Positions 1 to 8,866 of a stretch of 64,000 bases of DNA are shown here, piece after piece. Source of the DNA: Haloferula sp. BvORR071. Lineage in GTDB: Bacteria > Verrucomicrobiota > Verrucomicrobiia > Verrucomicrobiales > Akkermansiaceae. Within the stretch, counting starts at the first letter, position 1. Each line of letters starts with the position of its first letter. Both the position numbers and the translations under genes were made by a program. Where the stretch lies: NCBI RefSeq assembly GCF_000739615.1, contig NZ_BATP01000025.1:94949-158948 (forward strand), in the 5' to 3' direction. The notes under the pieces are model-generated. The model saw only the letters and a program-made list of their open reading frames with translations, did no database searches and had not been told where the DNA came from.

Positions 1-1028
1 AAGTTGTAGGCGAGGGCCCAGCCGTTGTCGCCGTTGGCGGTGTGGTTCACCGTCGCGCCGTTAATGTTGAAGGTATCGACCTTCGCGCCGGCGCTATAGC
101 CGAGGGCATTGGTGAAGCCGAGGGTCACAATGCCCGGGCTATTCGCGGTGAGCGTTCCGCGGATGACGCCGGTACCCCCCTTGTCAGTGGCGACGGCATT
201 GCCGAGCTGGAGGACCGCCGAATTGACCGTGGTGCCGCCGGTGTAGGTGTTGGAGTTGGTGAGAATGACAGCGGAATCGACACTGCCGCCACCATCTGCG
301 GAACGGGCGATGGTCACCGGGCTGCCAGTACCGGAGATCACACCGGTCAGGGTCAAGGTCTTGCCATTCCACTTGCTGCGCAGGGTGGCACCAGATGCGC
401 CGACGGTCAGATTGCCGGAAAGAGTGTGAGTGCTGTCCTCGTTGAGGATGTTGCCACCGTCGACCACGAGGGGGTTGGTGATAGTAAGGGCGGCGGCATT
501 GGCTTGAATCCACAGCTTCAAGGTGCCACCGGTGTTCACATTCACGGTGCCGCTGCCCAAAGCTCCGACCGTGGTGGAGGAAGCGGCCCCGGTGCCGACC
601 GCCAGGGTGCCGCCGTTGATGGTGGTGCCACCGGTGAAGGTATTGATGGTGGTGTTGGAAATCGTGAGCGTGCCGGTGCCGTTCTTGACGACCGTGCCGC
701 CAGTGCCGCCGAGAACACCCGCGCCATTCAGCACCCAGTTCCCGTTGTTGTTCACGGTGGTGGATGTCGGGGCAACGGTGCCCACCAGAGCGATGGTCTC
801 ACCGGTACCCGCATCAAGGATCGCCGCATTGGCGTCAGTCCATTGCGAGAGTGTGGTGCCGGCGTCGATAAACCAATTGGTATCACCGGCGGCGGTGCTC
901 CAGTTATTGGTCGTGCCAGCAACTTGCCACGTATAGTTGGCAGCAAGCAGGGGGGAGTTGGTGACGGATGCGACGACGGTGGCCGCCGCGATGGCACCCA
1001 AGCGGATGCGGATCGATGGGTTCTTCAT
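1..1028 (-). CDS. Autotransporter-associated beta-strand repeat exoprotein, N-terminal part
   Basis: The gene runs off the left edge; 342 codons are visible from ATG at 1028. It starts with a basic stretch and a hydrophobic Sec-type signal ending near SPLLAA, followed by a low-charge, Gly/Thr/Asn-rich body. The body repeats units such as NTFTGGTTINGGTLAVGTG and NTYTGGTTVNSAVLQLGNA, which is the pattern of the autotransporter-associated beta-strand (PATR) repeat, expected to fold as an extracellular right-handed beta-helix. In Verrucomicrobiota such proteins are usually over 700 residues and often carry a C-terminal PEP-CTERM-like anchor, which would lie outside the window. The substrate or ligand cannot be read from this part. 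The start is supported by the signal peptide; no clear Shine-Dalgarno sequence is seen. Confidence 0.82.
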   Translation of the reverse strand, partial: MKNPSIRIRLGAIAAATVVASVTNSPLLAANYTWQVAGTTNNWSTAAGDTNWFIDAGTTLSQWTDANAAILDAGTGETIALVGTVAPTSTTVNNNGNWVLNGAGVLGGTGGTVVKNGTGTLTISNTTINTFTGGTTINGGTLAVGTGAASSTTVGALGSGTVNVNTGGTLKLWIQANAAALTITNPLVVDGGNILNEDSTHTLSGNLTVGASGATLRSKWNGKTLTLTGVISGTGSPVTIARSADGGGSVDSAVILTNSNTYTGGTTVNSAVLQLGNAVATDKGGTGVIRGTLTANSPGIVTLGFTNALGYSAGAKVDTFNINGATVNHTANGDNGWALAYN

Positions 1029-1229
1029 GGGTTTATCAGGGGTCGTGGCAAAGGGCGGGTTTTCCCAATTGCCACTTTTATCCTTTCAGGAGAGCCCATG
1101 TAATCCAGTCGAAAGTGATCCGATGTCCAAAAATGAGGATTATAGCCGCCAATTTGTAAACACAGGCTTGCGCTTGAGCCCGTTAGAATGAGGCAGGATA
1201 CGGATTAAACCCGATATCATAAATGCGAA

Positions 1230-1264
1230 ATCCATGACCAAGCCTTCCGGGCCCGGTCATGGAT
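1230..1264 (-). terminator. Perfect 10-bp hairpin downstream of the S9 peptidase gene
   Basis: ATCCATGACC (1230-1239) and GGTCATGGAT (1255-1264) are perfect inverted repeats with a 15-nt GC-rich loop. The hairpin lies about 36 nt past the stop codon of the peptidase gene, so a terminator role is likely. There is only a weak T-rich stretch after it, so it may instead be an mRNA 3'-end stabiliser or an operator for the neighbouring beta-strand repeat gene, whose start is about 200 nt further on. Confidence 0.45.
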
Positions 1265-1300
1265 ATCAAAGAAACAGTATCGCCATGCGATACTCTTGTC

Positions 1301-3406
1301 TTACTTAAGTGTCGCTTCCAAGAATGCCCATTCTTCGGCGATGCGGTCGATCATCTTCGACAAGGCTGTGCCTGCGCCATGGCCGGCACTGGTATCGATG
1401 CGGATGAGCACCGGCGGGCCGTCCTTGGCTTGGCATTCCTGAAGACGGGCGGCGAACTTGAAACTGTGTGCGGGGACCACCCGGTCGTCGTGGTCGGCGG
1501 TAGTCACCAGGGTAGCGGGGTAGCGGGTGCCGGGCTTCAAGACGTGATACGGCGAATACTTGATGAGGGCCTTGAACTCCTCCGGATTCTCGGCGCTACC
1601 GTAGTCGCTCTCCCAGCCCCAGCCGATGGTGAACTTGTGGAAGCGCAGCATGTCCATGACACCGACCGCAGGCAGTGCGGCACCGAAGAGATCCGGGCGC
1701 TGGGTGAGGCAGGCGCCGACGAGCAGGCCGCCATTGCTGCCGCCCTGGATGCCGAGGCGTGAGGGCACGGTGTATTTCTCCTTCACCAGCCATTCACCGG
1801 CGGCGATGAAGTCATCGAATACGTTCTGCTTTCGCAGGCGGGTGCCGGCGAGGTGCCACTCGCTGCCGTATTCACCGCCGCCGCGGAGATTCGCCACGGC
1901 GAGGATCCCACCGCGCTCCAGCCAGACGGCGCGGCCGACCGAGAAGCCGGGGCTGAGGCTGATATTGAAGCCACCGTAGCCGTAGAGCAGGGTGCGGTGG
2001 CTGCCATCGAGCGTGATGCCCTTCTTGTGGGTGATGAAGACGGGGATCTTGGTGCCGTCCTTGCTGGGGACGAATACCTGCTTGGTCTCATAGGCGCTGC
2101 CATCGAAGCCGACCTTCGGGCGGTTCCAGAGTTTGCTTTCGCCGGTCTCGAGGTTGTAGCGGTAGATCGCGCCGGGATCGGTGAAGCTGGTGAAGGAGTA
2201 GAAGGTTTCCTTGTCGGTCTTCCAGCCTTGGAAGCCACCGGCATTACCAATGCCGGGCAGGCTCACTTCGCGCACGAGCTTGCCATCGAAGCCGTGGACG
2301 AAGACAGCGCTCTTGGCATCTTGCAGATACTCGCAGACCAGCTTGCCGCCAACGCTGCTGACGCCCTGGAGCAAGTCTTTGCCCTGCGGGACGATCTCTT
2401 TCCACTGCTCACGTGCCGGCTTCTTGACGTCGATGGCGATCACGCGGCGACGCGGCGCATCCAGATCGGTCTTGAAGAAGAAGGTATCGCCCTGGTTGTC
2501 GATGAAGTCGTAGTCGGCATCGGCATTGTTCAGCAGCTCGACGACGGGACCCTCCGGCTGCGACATGTCCTTGTAGAAGATCCGGCTCTTCGGATCGGTG
2601 CCATCCGCGACGTGGATGATAAGACGTTTGCCATCCTCGGTGAGGCCACCGCCGAAGGCCCAGCGTGGCTGGTCCTTGCGCTCATAGATCAGCTTGTCCT
2701 CCGCCTGCGGGGTGCCGATCTTGTGGAAGAAGAGCTTCTGGAACTCATTCTTCTGGGTGAGCGCGGCTCCGGGTGCGGGCTCATCGTAGCGGCTGTAGTA
2801 GAAGCCGCTGGCATCCTTGGTCCAGGAGATGCCGCTGAACTTGATCCACTTCAAGTGATCGCCGGTGTCCTTGCCCGTGGCGACGTCACGGACGAGAATC
2901 TCGTTCCAATCGCTGCCACCGCGGGAGATGGAGTAGCCGAGGAGCTTGCCGTCCTCGCTGGGCTCGAAACCGGCGAGTGCGACGGTGCCATCCTCGGAAA
3001 GCGTGTTCGGATCGAGCAGCACGCGGGATTCGCCGTCGAGGGTCTCGGAGACCTTGAGGACGGACTGGTTTTGCAGGCCGGTGTTATGGGAGAAGAACCA
3101 ACGTCCGCCGAATTCCTTCGGGGCTCCGGTACGCTCGAAGTTCCAGAGATCGGAGAGGCGTTTGCGGATCTCGTTGCGCTGAGGGATCGCATTCAGGAAG
3201 TCCTCGGTCACCTTGTTCTCGGCAAGGACCCAGGCCTTGGTTTCCTCGGAATTGTCGTCTTCCAGCCAGCGATAAGGATCGGCCACTTGGGTCCCGTGGA
3301 GTTCGTCCACGACGTCCACTTTGCGGGTCTGCGGATAGTCGATCGCGGCGGCAAGAGACAGCGAGGGAATCACAAAGCTTAAAAGGGAGGGAATATTGGC
3401 GTTCAT
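1301..3406 (-). CDS. Secreted prolyl oligopeptidase (peptidase family S9A)
   Basis: 701 aa from ATG at 3406, chosen because it gives a signal peptide (MNANIPSLLSFVIPSLSLAAA) directly before the conserved S9A start (YPxTRKVDVVDELHGTQVADPYRWLED). An upstream in-frame start would add 31 residues that do not look like the family. Residues ~25-400 form the beta-propeller, the rest the alpha/beta hydrolase domain. The catalytic triad is visible: Ser557 in GGSNGG, Asp in DHDDRVVP (about 640) and His676 in SAGHGAGT, near the porcine enzyme's S554/D641/H680. It should cleave after proline in short peptides in the periplasm or outside, consistent with a peptide-scavenging lifestyle. It is a single gene, divergent from the next one. 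Identification is secure; substrate range is inference. Confidence 0.95.
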   Translation of the reverse strand: MNANIPSLLSFVIPSLSLAAAIDYPQTRKVDVVDELHGTQVADPYRWLEDDNSEETKAWVLAENKVTEDFLNAIPQRNEIRKRLSDLWNFERTGAPKEFGGRWFFSHNTGLQNQSVLKVSETLDGESRVLLDPNTLSEDGTVALAGFEPSEDGKLLGYSISRGGSDWNEILVRDVATGKDTGDHLKWIKFSGISWTKDASGFYYSRYDEPAPGAALTQKNEFQKLFFHKIGTPQAEDKLIYERKDQPRWAFGGGLTEDGKRLIIHVADGTDPKSRIFYKDMSQPEGPVVELLNNADADYDFIDNQGDTFFFKTDLDAPRRRVIAIDVKKPAREQWKEIVPQGKDLLQGVSSVGGKLVCEYLQDAKSAVFVHGFDGKLVREVSLPGIGNAGGFQGWKTDKETFYSFTSFTDPGAIYRYNLETGESKLWNRPKVGFDGSAYETKQVFVPSKDGTKIPVFITHKKGITLDGSHRTLLYGYGGFNISLSPGFSVGRAVWLERGGILAVANLRGGGEYGSEWHLAGTRLRKQNVFDDFIAAGEWLVKEKYTVPSRLGIQGGSNGGLLVGACLTQRPDLFGAALPAVGVMDMLRFHKFTIGWGWESDYGSAENPEEFKALIKYSPYHVLKPGTRYPATLVTTADHDDRVVPAHSFKFAARLQECQAKDGPPVLIRIDTSAGHGAGTALSKMIDRIAEEWAFLEATLK

Positions 3407-3569
3407 TCGATTGCTTTCGATCTGCCTCGAAAGCGGTGCACAGGCGATCTTTTTTGCCTGAATTCCTTCACTTTTCCGCCACCTGCACCGCGACTCCAAA
3501 CTTGAGTAAAGGCGCAGATTGCACCGCTCATATCCATTTGTTGTGTTCCAAATGACTCAATACCAAGCC

Positions 3570-4193
3570 ATGAAAATGAAATCCCTCCGCACATTGCTGC
3601 TGGTCGCCGCCATGGCGCTGCCAGCCCTCCCCGCCAGCGCCACCGTGCCGGCGCCGCTGGTGCTAAATTTCACCTACTATGCGCAGGTGTCTGAAAACCT
3701 GGACGGAAACGGCAACGTCCATGGCGTCGTGCAAGCCGCTCGCCTCGACTCGAAGGCCTTGCTGAAGCTGCTCTCGCTAGAGACGGGAATCATCTTCCCG
3801 AAGGGTGCCAAGATCATCATCTATCCGGATGGAGACTCGGCCGTGGTCGACAAGCACGGCGAGTTCATCGTGGACACGACCGAGCTGCTGTTTGCGGACT
3901 TCGGCAATTCGCTTTTTGACGGATTTTTCAACGTCAACACCGACCACGAGAAGAGCAATATCTTCATGACCTTCACCCTGACTTTGGATCTACCGGAGCA
4001 AGGCTTGTTCCTGGAGATGACCGGACTGGCGAGAGAGAACTTCAAAGCCTCCAAGCCCGACAAAAACGACAACCAGAAACAGAAGGGCAGCATCAAGGTG
4101 AACGTTTCCGGTCAGGGCGCGCTTGAGGAGGAACTGATCCTCGGCGATGGCACGGTCAAGCTGAACGGCAAGGAAACGGTCAATGTGGACTAA
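3570..4193 (+). CDS. Exported protein of unknown function
   Basis: 207 aa from ATG at 3570 (a second ATG at 3576 is equally possible). The N-terminus is a clear Sec signal peptide, LRTLLLVAAMALPALPASA, so the mature protein is periplasmic or external. The mature part begins with beta-rich segments (LVLNFTYYAQVSENLDGNGNV), contains no cysteines and has a lysine/aspartate-rich stretch before the C-terminus (KASKPDKNDNQKQKG). I do not recognise a family. It is divergent from the peptidase gene (163-nt gap) and followed after 12 nt by another exported protein, so the two probably share a transcript. Confidence 0.7.
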   Translation: MKMKSLRTLLLVAAMALPALPASATVPAPLVLNFTYYAQVSENLDGNGNVHGVVQAARLDSKALLKLLSLETGIIFPKGAKIIIYPDGDSAVVDKHGEFIVDTTELLFADFGNSLFDGFFNVNTDHEKSNIFMTFTLTLDLPEQGLFLEMTGLARENFKASKPDKNDNQKQKGSIKVNVSGQGALEEELILGDGTVKLNGKETVNVD

Positions 4194-4205
4194 GCGTCGG
4201 GGACC

Positions 4206-4733
4206 ATGACAGCCTCCCGTAAAACACTTGCCGCGGGCATCTTGGTTTTGCTCGCGGCGGTGCTCCTGCCATGGGGTGTGAAGCAATTCTCCTCCCCTCC
4301 CCCCGGGGGGGAGAATGCAGCGCCATCCCATACCCGTACGGCCGCGACCACGCGGCCGACCGCCAAGCTCCTCGCCGCGGATGCATCCCTGCCCGCCCCC
4401 CAGATTTGCCCTCATCCTGCTGGATCCGAGGAGCACCGGACATGGTTGCAGGACCGCGGCGAGGCTCTGATGGATCTATCGTGGAATGACGACAAGGAGT
4501 CGCTCGACCTGATCCTGGCCGAGTTTTCGAATCCCGATCCAGAGATCCGTGCCGACGCCCTGCAAGCGACGCTCAACTTCGCCAGCCAGGATGCGATCCC
4601 ACGGCTGGAGAGAGTGGCGCTGGCGACGGACAGCGCCGAGGAACGCCAGAAGCTGCAAGACGCCGCGGAATATCTGAAGCTGCCATCGATCACGGAAGTC
4701 CTGGCGAAGCGGAAGAAGACCGACACCAAGTGA
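4206..4733 (+). CDS. Membrane-anchored HEAT-repeat protein
   Basis: 175 aa starting 12 nt after the previous stop. Residues ~8-25 are one hydrophobic segment (LAAGILVLLAAVLLPWGV), best read as a signal anchor. A Pro/Thr/Ala-rich linker follows. Residues ~95-165 form two HEAT-like helical repeats (NPDPEIRADALQATLNFASQDAIPRLERVAL), the arrangement typical of scaffolding HEAT domains. No catalytic residues are evident. The probable co-transcription with the exported protein upstream suggests a shared envelope function, which cannot be specified. Its downstream neighbour is separated by the leader element described next. Confidence 0.65.
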   Translation: MTASRKTLAAGILVLLAAVLLPWGVKQFSSPPPGGENAAPSHTRTAATTRPTAKLLAADASLPAPQICPHPAGSEEHRTWLQDRGEALMDLSWNDDKESLDLILAEFSNPDPEIRADALQATLNFASQDAIPRLERVALATDSAEERQKLQDAAEYLKLPSITEVLAKRKKTDTK

Positions 4734-4800
4734 GTGAGGTCTGGCCGTTGGGACTTCCTCAGGCGATCTGCCCCCAAAGCATGGTGCCCACGGCGCTCGC

Positions 4801-4903
4801 CTCCTCCTCTCCGGGGAGACCCAGCGCGAGCGTCGCGGTCGCCACGTGATGCCCAGCGGAGCCACCGGACGTCCTAACAGGAAGCGGCGGGCGCTTTCCT
4901 TTT
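4801..4903 (+). promoter_or_regulatory. Candidate molybdenum-cofactor riboswitch with terminator hairpin
   Basis: The leader of the molybdo-oxidoreductase gene carries a structured region. TCCGG (4810-4814) pairs with CCGGA (4865-4869), and the closing strand reads GCCACCGGA. The E. coli moaA Moco aptamer, as I recall it, has the same layout: a CCUGG strand, an AUGC-containing inner segment and GCCACCAGG. Here the inner part holds GTGATGCCC. Immediately downstream GGAAGCG (4880-4886) pairs with CGCTTTCC (4892-4899) with one bulged T, followed by TTTT, resembling an intrinsic terminator or the second Moco stem. The position, 35 nt before a molybdopterin enzyme gene, supports the assignment. 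A covariance-model search is needed; an unrelated terminator is the alternative. Confidence 0.5.
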
Positions 4904-4937
4904 GCGCCTCGCCGTAGTGGCCCTTAGCTTGCCTTTG

Positions 4938-7241
4938 ATGAGCGAGGGGGACGAAGGCAATTTCAAGAAGCCCAAGAAAGGCGCGGCGGGACTACCGGCG
5001 GTGGTGGCTTCGTTGAAGCATGTCTTCGGCAAGGATGGCGTGGTCCGCGGGACGAAGGCTCTGATGGGTTTGAATCAGGCTGGCGGCTTCGACTGTCCGA
5101 GCTGTGCTTGGCCTGATCCCGATCGTGACCGTTCGTTTGCGGAGTTCTGCGAGAATGGTGCGAAGGCGGTGGCCTCCGAGGCAATGAAGCGGACGATCGG
5201 GAAGGAATTCTTCGCGGAGCATTCGGTGGCGGACCTGATGGCGCAGACGGATGCCTGGCACGATGAGCAAGGGCGGCTGGCGGAGCCGATGGTGCTGTGG
5301 GAAGGCGCGAGCCATTATGAGCCGATCACCTGGGACGCGGCCTTCGGCATTCTGGCGGAAGAACTGCGAGCCCTGCCCTCGCCCGATCAGGCGATCTTCT
5401 ACACCTCCGGGCGGGCGAGCAATGAGGCGGCCTTCCTCTACCAGCTCTTCGTGCGGGCCTACGGGACGAACAACCTGCCGGATTGCTCGAACATGTGCCA
5501 CGAGTCGAGCGGGCTGGCGCTGAAGGAGGCAATCGGCGTGGGCAAGGGCACGGTGACGATGGATGATTTCCTGGAGGCGGAGGTGATTCTCTGCGTGGGC
5601 CAGAATCCGGGGACGAATCACCCGCGGATGCTGAGCACCTTGGAAGATGCGGTGAAGAAGGGCGCGAAGCTGGTGGCGATCAATCCGCTGAAAGAAGCAG
5701 GCTTGCTCGGCTTCGCCCACCCGCAGCATCTGACGGGCTTACTGGGAAGGGCCACGGCCTTGAGCTCCACCTACCTGCAGGTGAAGGTGAATGGCGATCT
5801 GGCTCTGTTCCGAGGGCTGGCGAAAGCATTGCTCGCGGCGGGTGCTGAAGATTCGGATTTCCTCAAGGAGCACACTGTGAGCTACGGCGAATACCGTAGC
5901 TTGGTGGAGGCCACCCCTTGGCCGGAGATCGAGGCCTTGTCGGGCATCGCCCGCGCAGACATCGAAAAGCTCGCCGGGCTGATGGCTGCGGGCGGCAAGC
6001 GCGTCATCACCTGCTGGGCGATGGGCCTGACGCAGCACCGCAATGCGGTGGCGACGATCCGCGAGATCGCGAACGTCCACCTGATCCTCGGCGCGGTGGG
6101 CAGGCCGGGCGCGGGCCTGTGTCCGGTGCGCGGCCATAGCAACGTGCAAGGCGACCGCACAGTGGGCATCTTCGAAAAGATGCCGGAGAGCTTCCTCGCA
6201 GCGCTGGAGAAGCAGGCGGGCGTCACCATACCGCGACAGCATGGCTTCGACACGGTGAACTCAATCCTGGCGATGCACGAGGGCAAGGCAAAGGTCTTCT
6301 TCGCACTGGGCGGAAACTTCGCACAGGCCACCCCGGACAGCGCCTTCACCGCGGCGGCCCTGCGCAAATGCCGCCTGACCTGCCACGTCTCGACCAAGCT
6401 GAACCGCAGCCATCTGATTCCCGGCCGGCGGGCACTGATCCTGCCCTGCCTCGGCCGCAGCGAGCAGGACGAGGGGCGCTTCGTCAGCACGGAGAATTCA
6501 ATGGGCATCGTCCAATCCTCCGAGGGCAAACTGGAGCCAGCGGCGGAGGACCTGTTGAGCGAAGTGGATATCGTCGCGCTGATGGCGGAGACGGTGATCG
6601 GCGATGTGGGCAATATCCGCTGGGGATGGTTGGCGGAGGACTACGATAGGATCCGTACTTGGATCGAGGCGGTGGTGCCGGGCTTTGACAACTACAACGA
6701 GCGCGTGCGGCAAGCCGGCGGCTTCTACCTGCCGAATGCCGCAAAGGAACGGCGCTGGAACACGCCGGACGGGAAGGCGCATTTCTCGGTCGCGACGATG
6801 GATGCCTTCAAGGTTCAGCCGGGACGTTTCCTGCTCCAGACCCTGCGCAGCCACGATCAATTCAACACCACGGTGTATGGCCTGAACGACCGCTACCGCG
6901 GGATCTCCGGCATGCGCGACATCGTCTTTGTGAATCCCGAGGATCTCGCGGCGCTAGGCATCAAGCCGGGCGAGCGGATCGATGTCACCAGCCATTGGGA
7001 CGATGGCGAGCGCCACCTGCGTGGCTTCCGGGCGATCCCCTATGAGATGCCGCGCGGCATGGCGGCGGCTTATTTTCCGGAAGCAAACGTGCTGGTGCCT
7101 GTGGGACATGTCGCTGAAGGCAGCAATACGCCCGCGAGCAAGAGCATCGAGGTGAGTCTCATGCCGGCGAATGCGGAAAGGAAGGAATCCGCCGGGCGGG
7201 GTGCGTTCTCGAAGGCCAAGGAGGGGAGCGTAATTTCCTAA
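4938..7241 (+). CDS. FdhF/YdeP-family molybdopterin oxidoreductase
   Basis: 767 aa from ATG at 4938, close to the ~760 aa of E. coli YdeP. An N-terminal motif DCPSCAWPDP (about residues 52-61) is the family hallmark replacing the usual Fe-S cluster binding box. The molybdenum site region reads PDCSNMCHESSG (about 181-192), followed by MGD-binding segments (GQNPGTNHPRM, NPLKEAG, GRPGAGLCPVRGHSNVQGDRT) and a C-terminal molybdopterin dinucleotide-binding domain (SGMRDIVFVNPEDLAALGI). No twin-arginine signal is seen, so it is cytoplasmic. These enzymes are formate-dehydrogenase-like but their physiological substrate is poorly known. FdhD encoded close by fits, since FdhD sulfurates the cofactor of such enzymes. 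Confidence 0.93.
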   Translation: MSEGDEGNFKKPKKGAAGLPAVVASLKHVFGKDGVVRGTKALMGLNQAGGFDCPSCAWPDPDRDRSFAEFCENGAKAVASEAMKRTIGKEFFAEHSVADLMAQTDAWHDEQGRLAEPMVLWEGASHYEPITWDAAFGILAEELRALPSPDQAIFYTSGRASNEAAFLYQLFVRAYGTNNLPDCSNMCHESSGLALKEAIGVGKGTVTMDDFLEAEVILCVGQNPGTNHPRMLSTLEDAVKKGAKLVAINPLKEAGLLGFAHPQHLTGLLGRATALSSTYLQVKVNGDLALFRGLAKALLAAGAEDSDFLKEHTVSYGEYRSLVEATPWPEIEALSGIARADIEKLAGLMAAGGKRVITCWAMGLTQHRNAVATIREIANVHLILGAVGRPGAGLCPVRGHSNVQGDRTVGIFEKMPESFLAALEKQAGVTIPRQHGFDTVNSILAMHEGKAKVFFALGGNFAQATPDSAFTAAALRKCRLTCHVSTKLNRSHLIPGRRALILPCLGRSEQDEGRFVSTENSMGIVQSSEGKLEPAAEDLLSEVDIVALMAETVIGDVGNIRWGWLAEDYDRIRTWIEAVVPGFDNYNERVRQAGGFYLPNAAKERRWNTPDGKAHFSVATMDAFKVQPGRFLLQTLRSHDQFNTTVYGLNDRYRGISGMRDIVFVNPEDLAALGIKPGERIDVTSHWDDGERHLRGFRAIPYEMPRGMAAAYFPEANVLVPVGHVAEGSNTPASKSIEVSLMPANAERKESAGRGAFSKAKEGSVIS

Positions 7242-7243
7242 GC

Positions 7244-7274
7244 ACCGCGGCTCCCCTTCCCCTCCTGCCGCGGT
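7244..7274. terminator. Bidirectional terminator hairpin between convergent genes
   Basis: ACCGCGG (7244-7250) and CCGCGGT (7268-7274) form a perfect 7-bp stem with a pyrimidine-rich loop. It fills the 32-nt space between the convergent oxidoreductase and hypothetical genes and touches the stop codon of the latter. Confidence 0.5.
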
Positions 7275-8032
7275 CAGGCTGTGGCGAGGATGACGTCTTC
7301 GTTCTTCAACTTGCCAATGTAGTCGCGACGGTAGACGTGGGCATTCGGATCGATCACCTGCATCGCGGCATCGATCTTCATGAAGCTATTCGCCAGACCG
7401 CCGCTTTCCTCCCAACGGGTCATCGTGAAGAGCCCCGGCTGATAGACCTGGCAATAGAGCGTATGATCGAAGTCCTCTTCCTCATGCACCTTGCCATCGT
7501 GGATGTGCACCGTGGGGAAGAACAACTCAGCTCCACGGCGGGTGGGAAAGGTGAAGGCCATGGGATGCACCTTGTGCTCACCCTTCCGCAGCTTGAACAC
7601 CGCGAAGCCATAGTCGGCATACTGCGGCAAGGCCTGCCAAGTGCCCTCGGGCAGGCGGAAGCGGGCATCCAGCCGGGCAAAGTCCTTCACGGTGGGAACG
7701 AAGGAGGCCTCAAAGGCCCCAACCTGCTTGACCTCCAGCACCGCGCTCGCGACCGCCGGTGCCGAGTTGCTATCGCTCGCGGCGCGCAGGGGCTTCGGCA
7801 TGGGGAATCCCTTCCGCAGGTCACTGAAGAAGTCCTCGTACTTGGAGAGATCGATGAAATTCACCGCCTTCTCGCCGCTGCCAAGCACGACCGGCAAGGG
7901 AAGGATCATCGCCAGATCCGCCTTGGCACCCATTTCCATTTGATAGACCAGCGCCTGACGGCCCGCTTCCGACATCCGCGCGAAGATCCGGGTTCCGCGC
8001 ACGAAATCAACATTTCCGCTGAAGCAACACAT
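7274..8032 (-). CDS. Conserved hypothetical protein (MCCFS N-terminus)
   Basis: 252 aa if started at ATG 8032, which gives MCCFSGNVDFVRGTRIFAR; an upstream ATG at 8065 would add 11 residues. I prefer 8032 because I recall proteins that begin with a similar cysteine-containing MC-FS segment. No signal peptide or membrane segment is present. The core holds beta-rich parts (YADYGFAVFKLRKGEHKVHPMAFTF cut short here) and a His/Asp/Glu cluster near FPTVHIHDGKVHEEEDFDH that could bind metal. It lies 45 nt after fdhD in the same direction, so co-transcription is likely, but no link to molybdenum metabolism is evident from the sequence. Function unknown. Confidence 0.75.
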   Translation of the reverse strand: MCCFSGNVDFVRGTRIFARMSEAGRQALVYQMEMGAKADLAMILPLPVVLGSGEKAVNFIDLSKYEDFFSDLRKGFPMPKPLRAASDSNSAPAVASAVLEVKQVGAFEASFVPTVKDFARLDARFRLPEGTWQALPQYADYGFAVFKLRKGEHKVHPMAFTFPTRRGAELFFPTVHIHDGKVHEEEDFDHTLYCQVYQPGLFTMTRWEESGGLANSFMKIDAAMQVIDPNAHVYRRDYIGKLKNEDVILATA

Positions 8033-8077
8033 GGGCTTGGCGTAGCAGGCGGGAAATCGGCGCACCAGACGAAAGCG

Positions 8078-8851
8078 CTAGAGGACGAGCCGTGCCGCCC
8101 CCGCATAGACACGGAAACCCGGCGGCCGGAGGAAGCCGACCAGCGCTTGGTTCGATTGCTCCGCGAACTCGATCGCCAGTGAGGAGGGTGCAGAGATCGC
8201 TGCCACCAGTGGGATGCCTCCTGCCAAGGCCTTCTGCATGATCTCAAAGGAGACTCGGCCGGAGACCAGGAGAAAGCACCGGGAAAGGTCGAAGCCTTCC
8301 CCCATCGACCAACCGAGAACCTTGTCCACGGCATTGTGGCGGCCGAGATCCTCACGTACGACGTGCATCGTACCATCGGCTCCGAAGATCCCCGCGGCAT
8401 GCACCCCGCCGGTGCGGGAGAAAACTGATTGGGATGCGGACAGGAGCGGCGGCGCGGAGAGCAGCGTTTCCTTCCCGAAAACCGCACCATCCGGCAGCGC
8501 CGGCAGAGAGCGCATCACCGCTTCGATGCTCGCCTTGCCGCATAGGCCACAGGAGGAGGCGCTGAAGACGTGGCGGGTCAGCTTGTCAAAATCCACCTCC
8601 ACCCCGTCCGCGAGGAAGACCAGCGCGTGATTCTCCCGGGAATCGACATCGATGCTCCGGACCTCCGTGGAGGAGGAGATCACGCCCTCGCTGCGCAGGA
8701 AGCCCAGCGCCAGCTCCGCATCGTGACCGGGCGTCCGCATGGTCACGGCGATGGAGCGGCCATCGACGATAATCTGGAGCGGTTCCTCGATCACCACCTG
8801 GTCCGGCTCCGCCCGGCCCGCGGCATTGGTCGTCATGACTTGCTTGTCCAT
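8078..8851 (-). CDS. fdhD: Formate dehydrogenase accessory sulfurtransferase FdhD
   Basis: 257 aa from ATG at 8851 (ATG 8836 also possible); a longer open frame upstream runs through the divergent phosphatase gene and is not used. The family signature SSCGLCGK is present with Cys101 and Cys104, the pair that receives sulfur from IscS and passes it to the molybdenum cofactor. Other conserved blocks are EEPLQIIVDG, MRTPGHDAELALGFL, FSRTGGVHAAGIF, REDLGRHNAVDKVLG and FLLVSGRVSFEIMQKA. E. coli FdhD is 277 aa. It acts in the cytoplasm on formate-dehydrogenase-type enzymes; the FdhF/YdeP-like gene nearby, on the opposite strand, is the obvious client. Confidence 0.96.
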   Translation of the reverse strand: MDKQVMTTNAAGRAEPDQVVIEEPLQIIVDGRSIAVTMRTPGHDAELALGFLRSEGVISSSTEVRSIDVDSRENHALVFLADGVEVDFDKLTRHVFSASSCGLCGKASIEAVMRSLPALPDGAVFGKETLLSAPPLLSASQSVFSRTGGVHAAGIFGADGTMHVVREDLGRHNAVDKVLGWSMGEGFDLSRCFLLVSGRVSFEIMQKALAGGIPLVAAISAPSSLAIEFAEQSNQALVGFLRPPGFRVYAGAARLVL

Positions 8852-8866
8852 CGCTGCAGTTTGGTT

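Noticed and set aside
1853..3382. 509-codon open frame antisense to the prolyl oligopeptidase
   Set aside because: Shadow of the peptidase gene, whose catalytic triad is complete.
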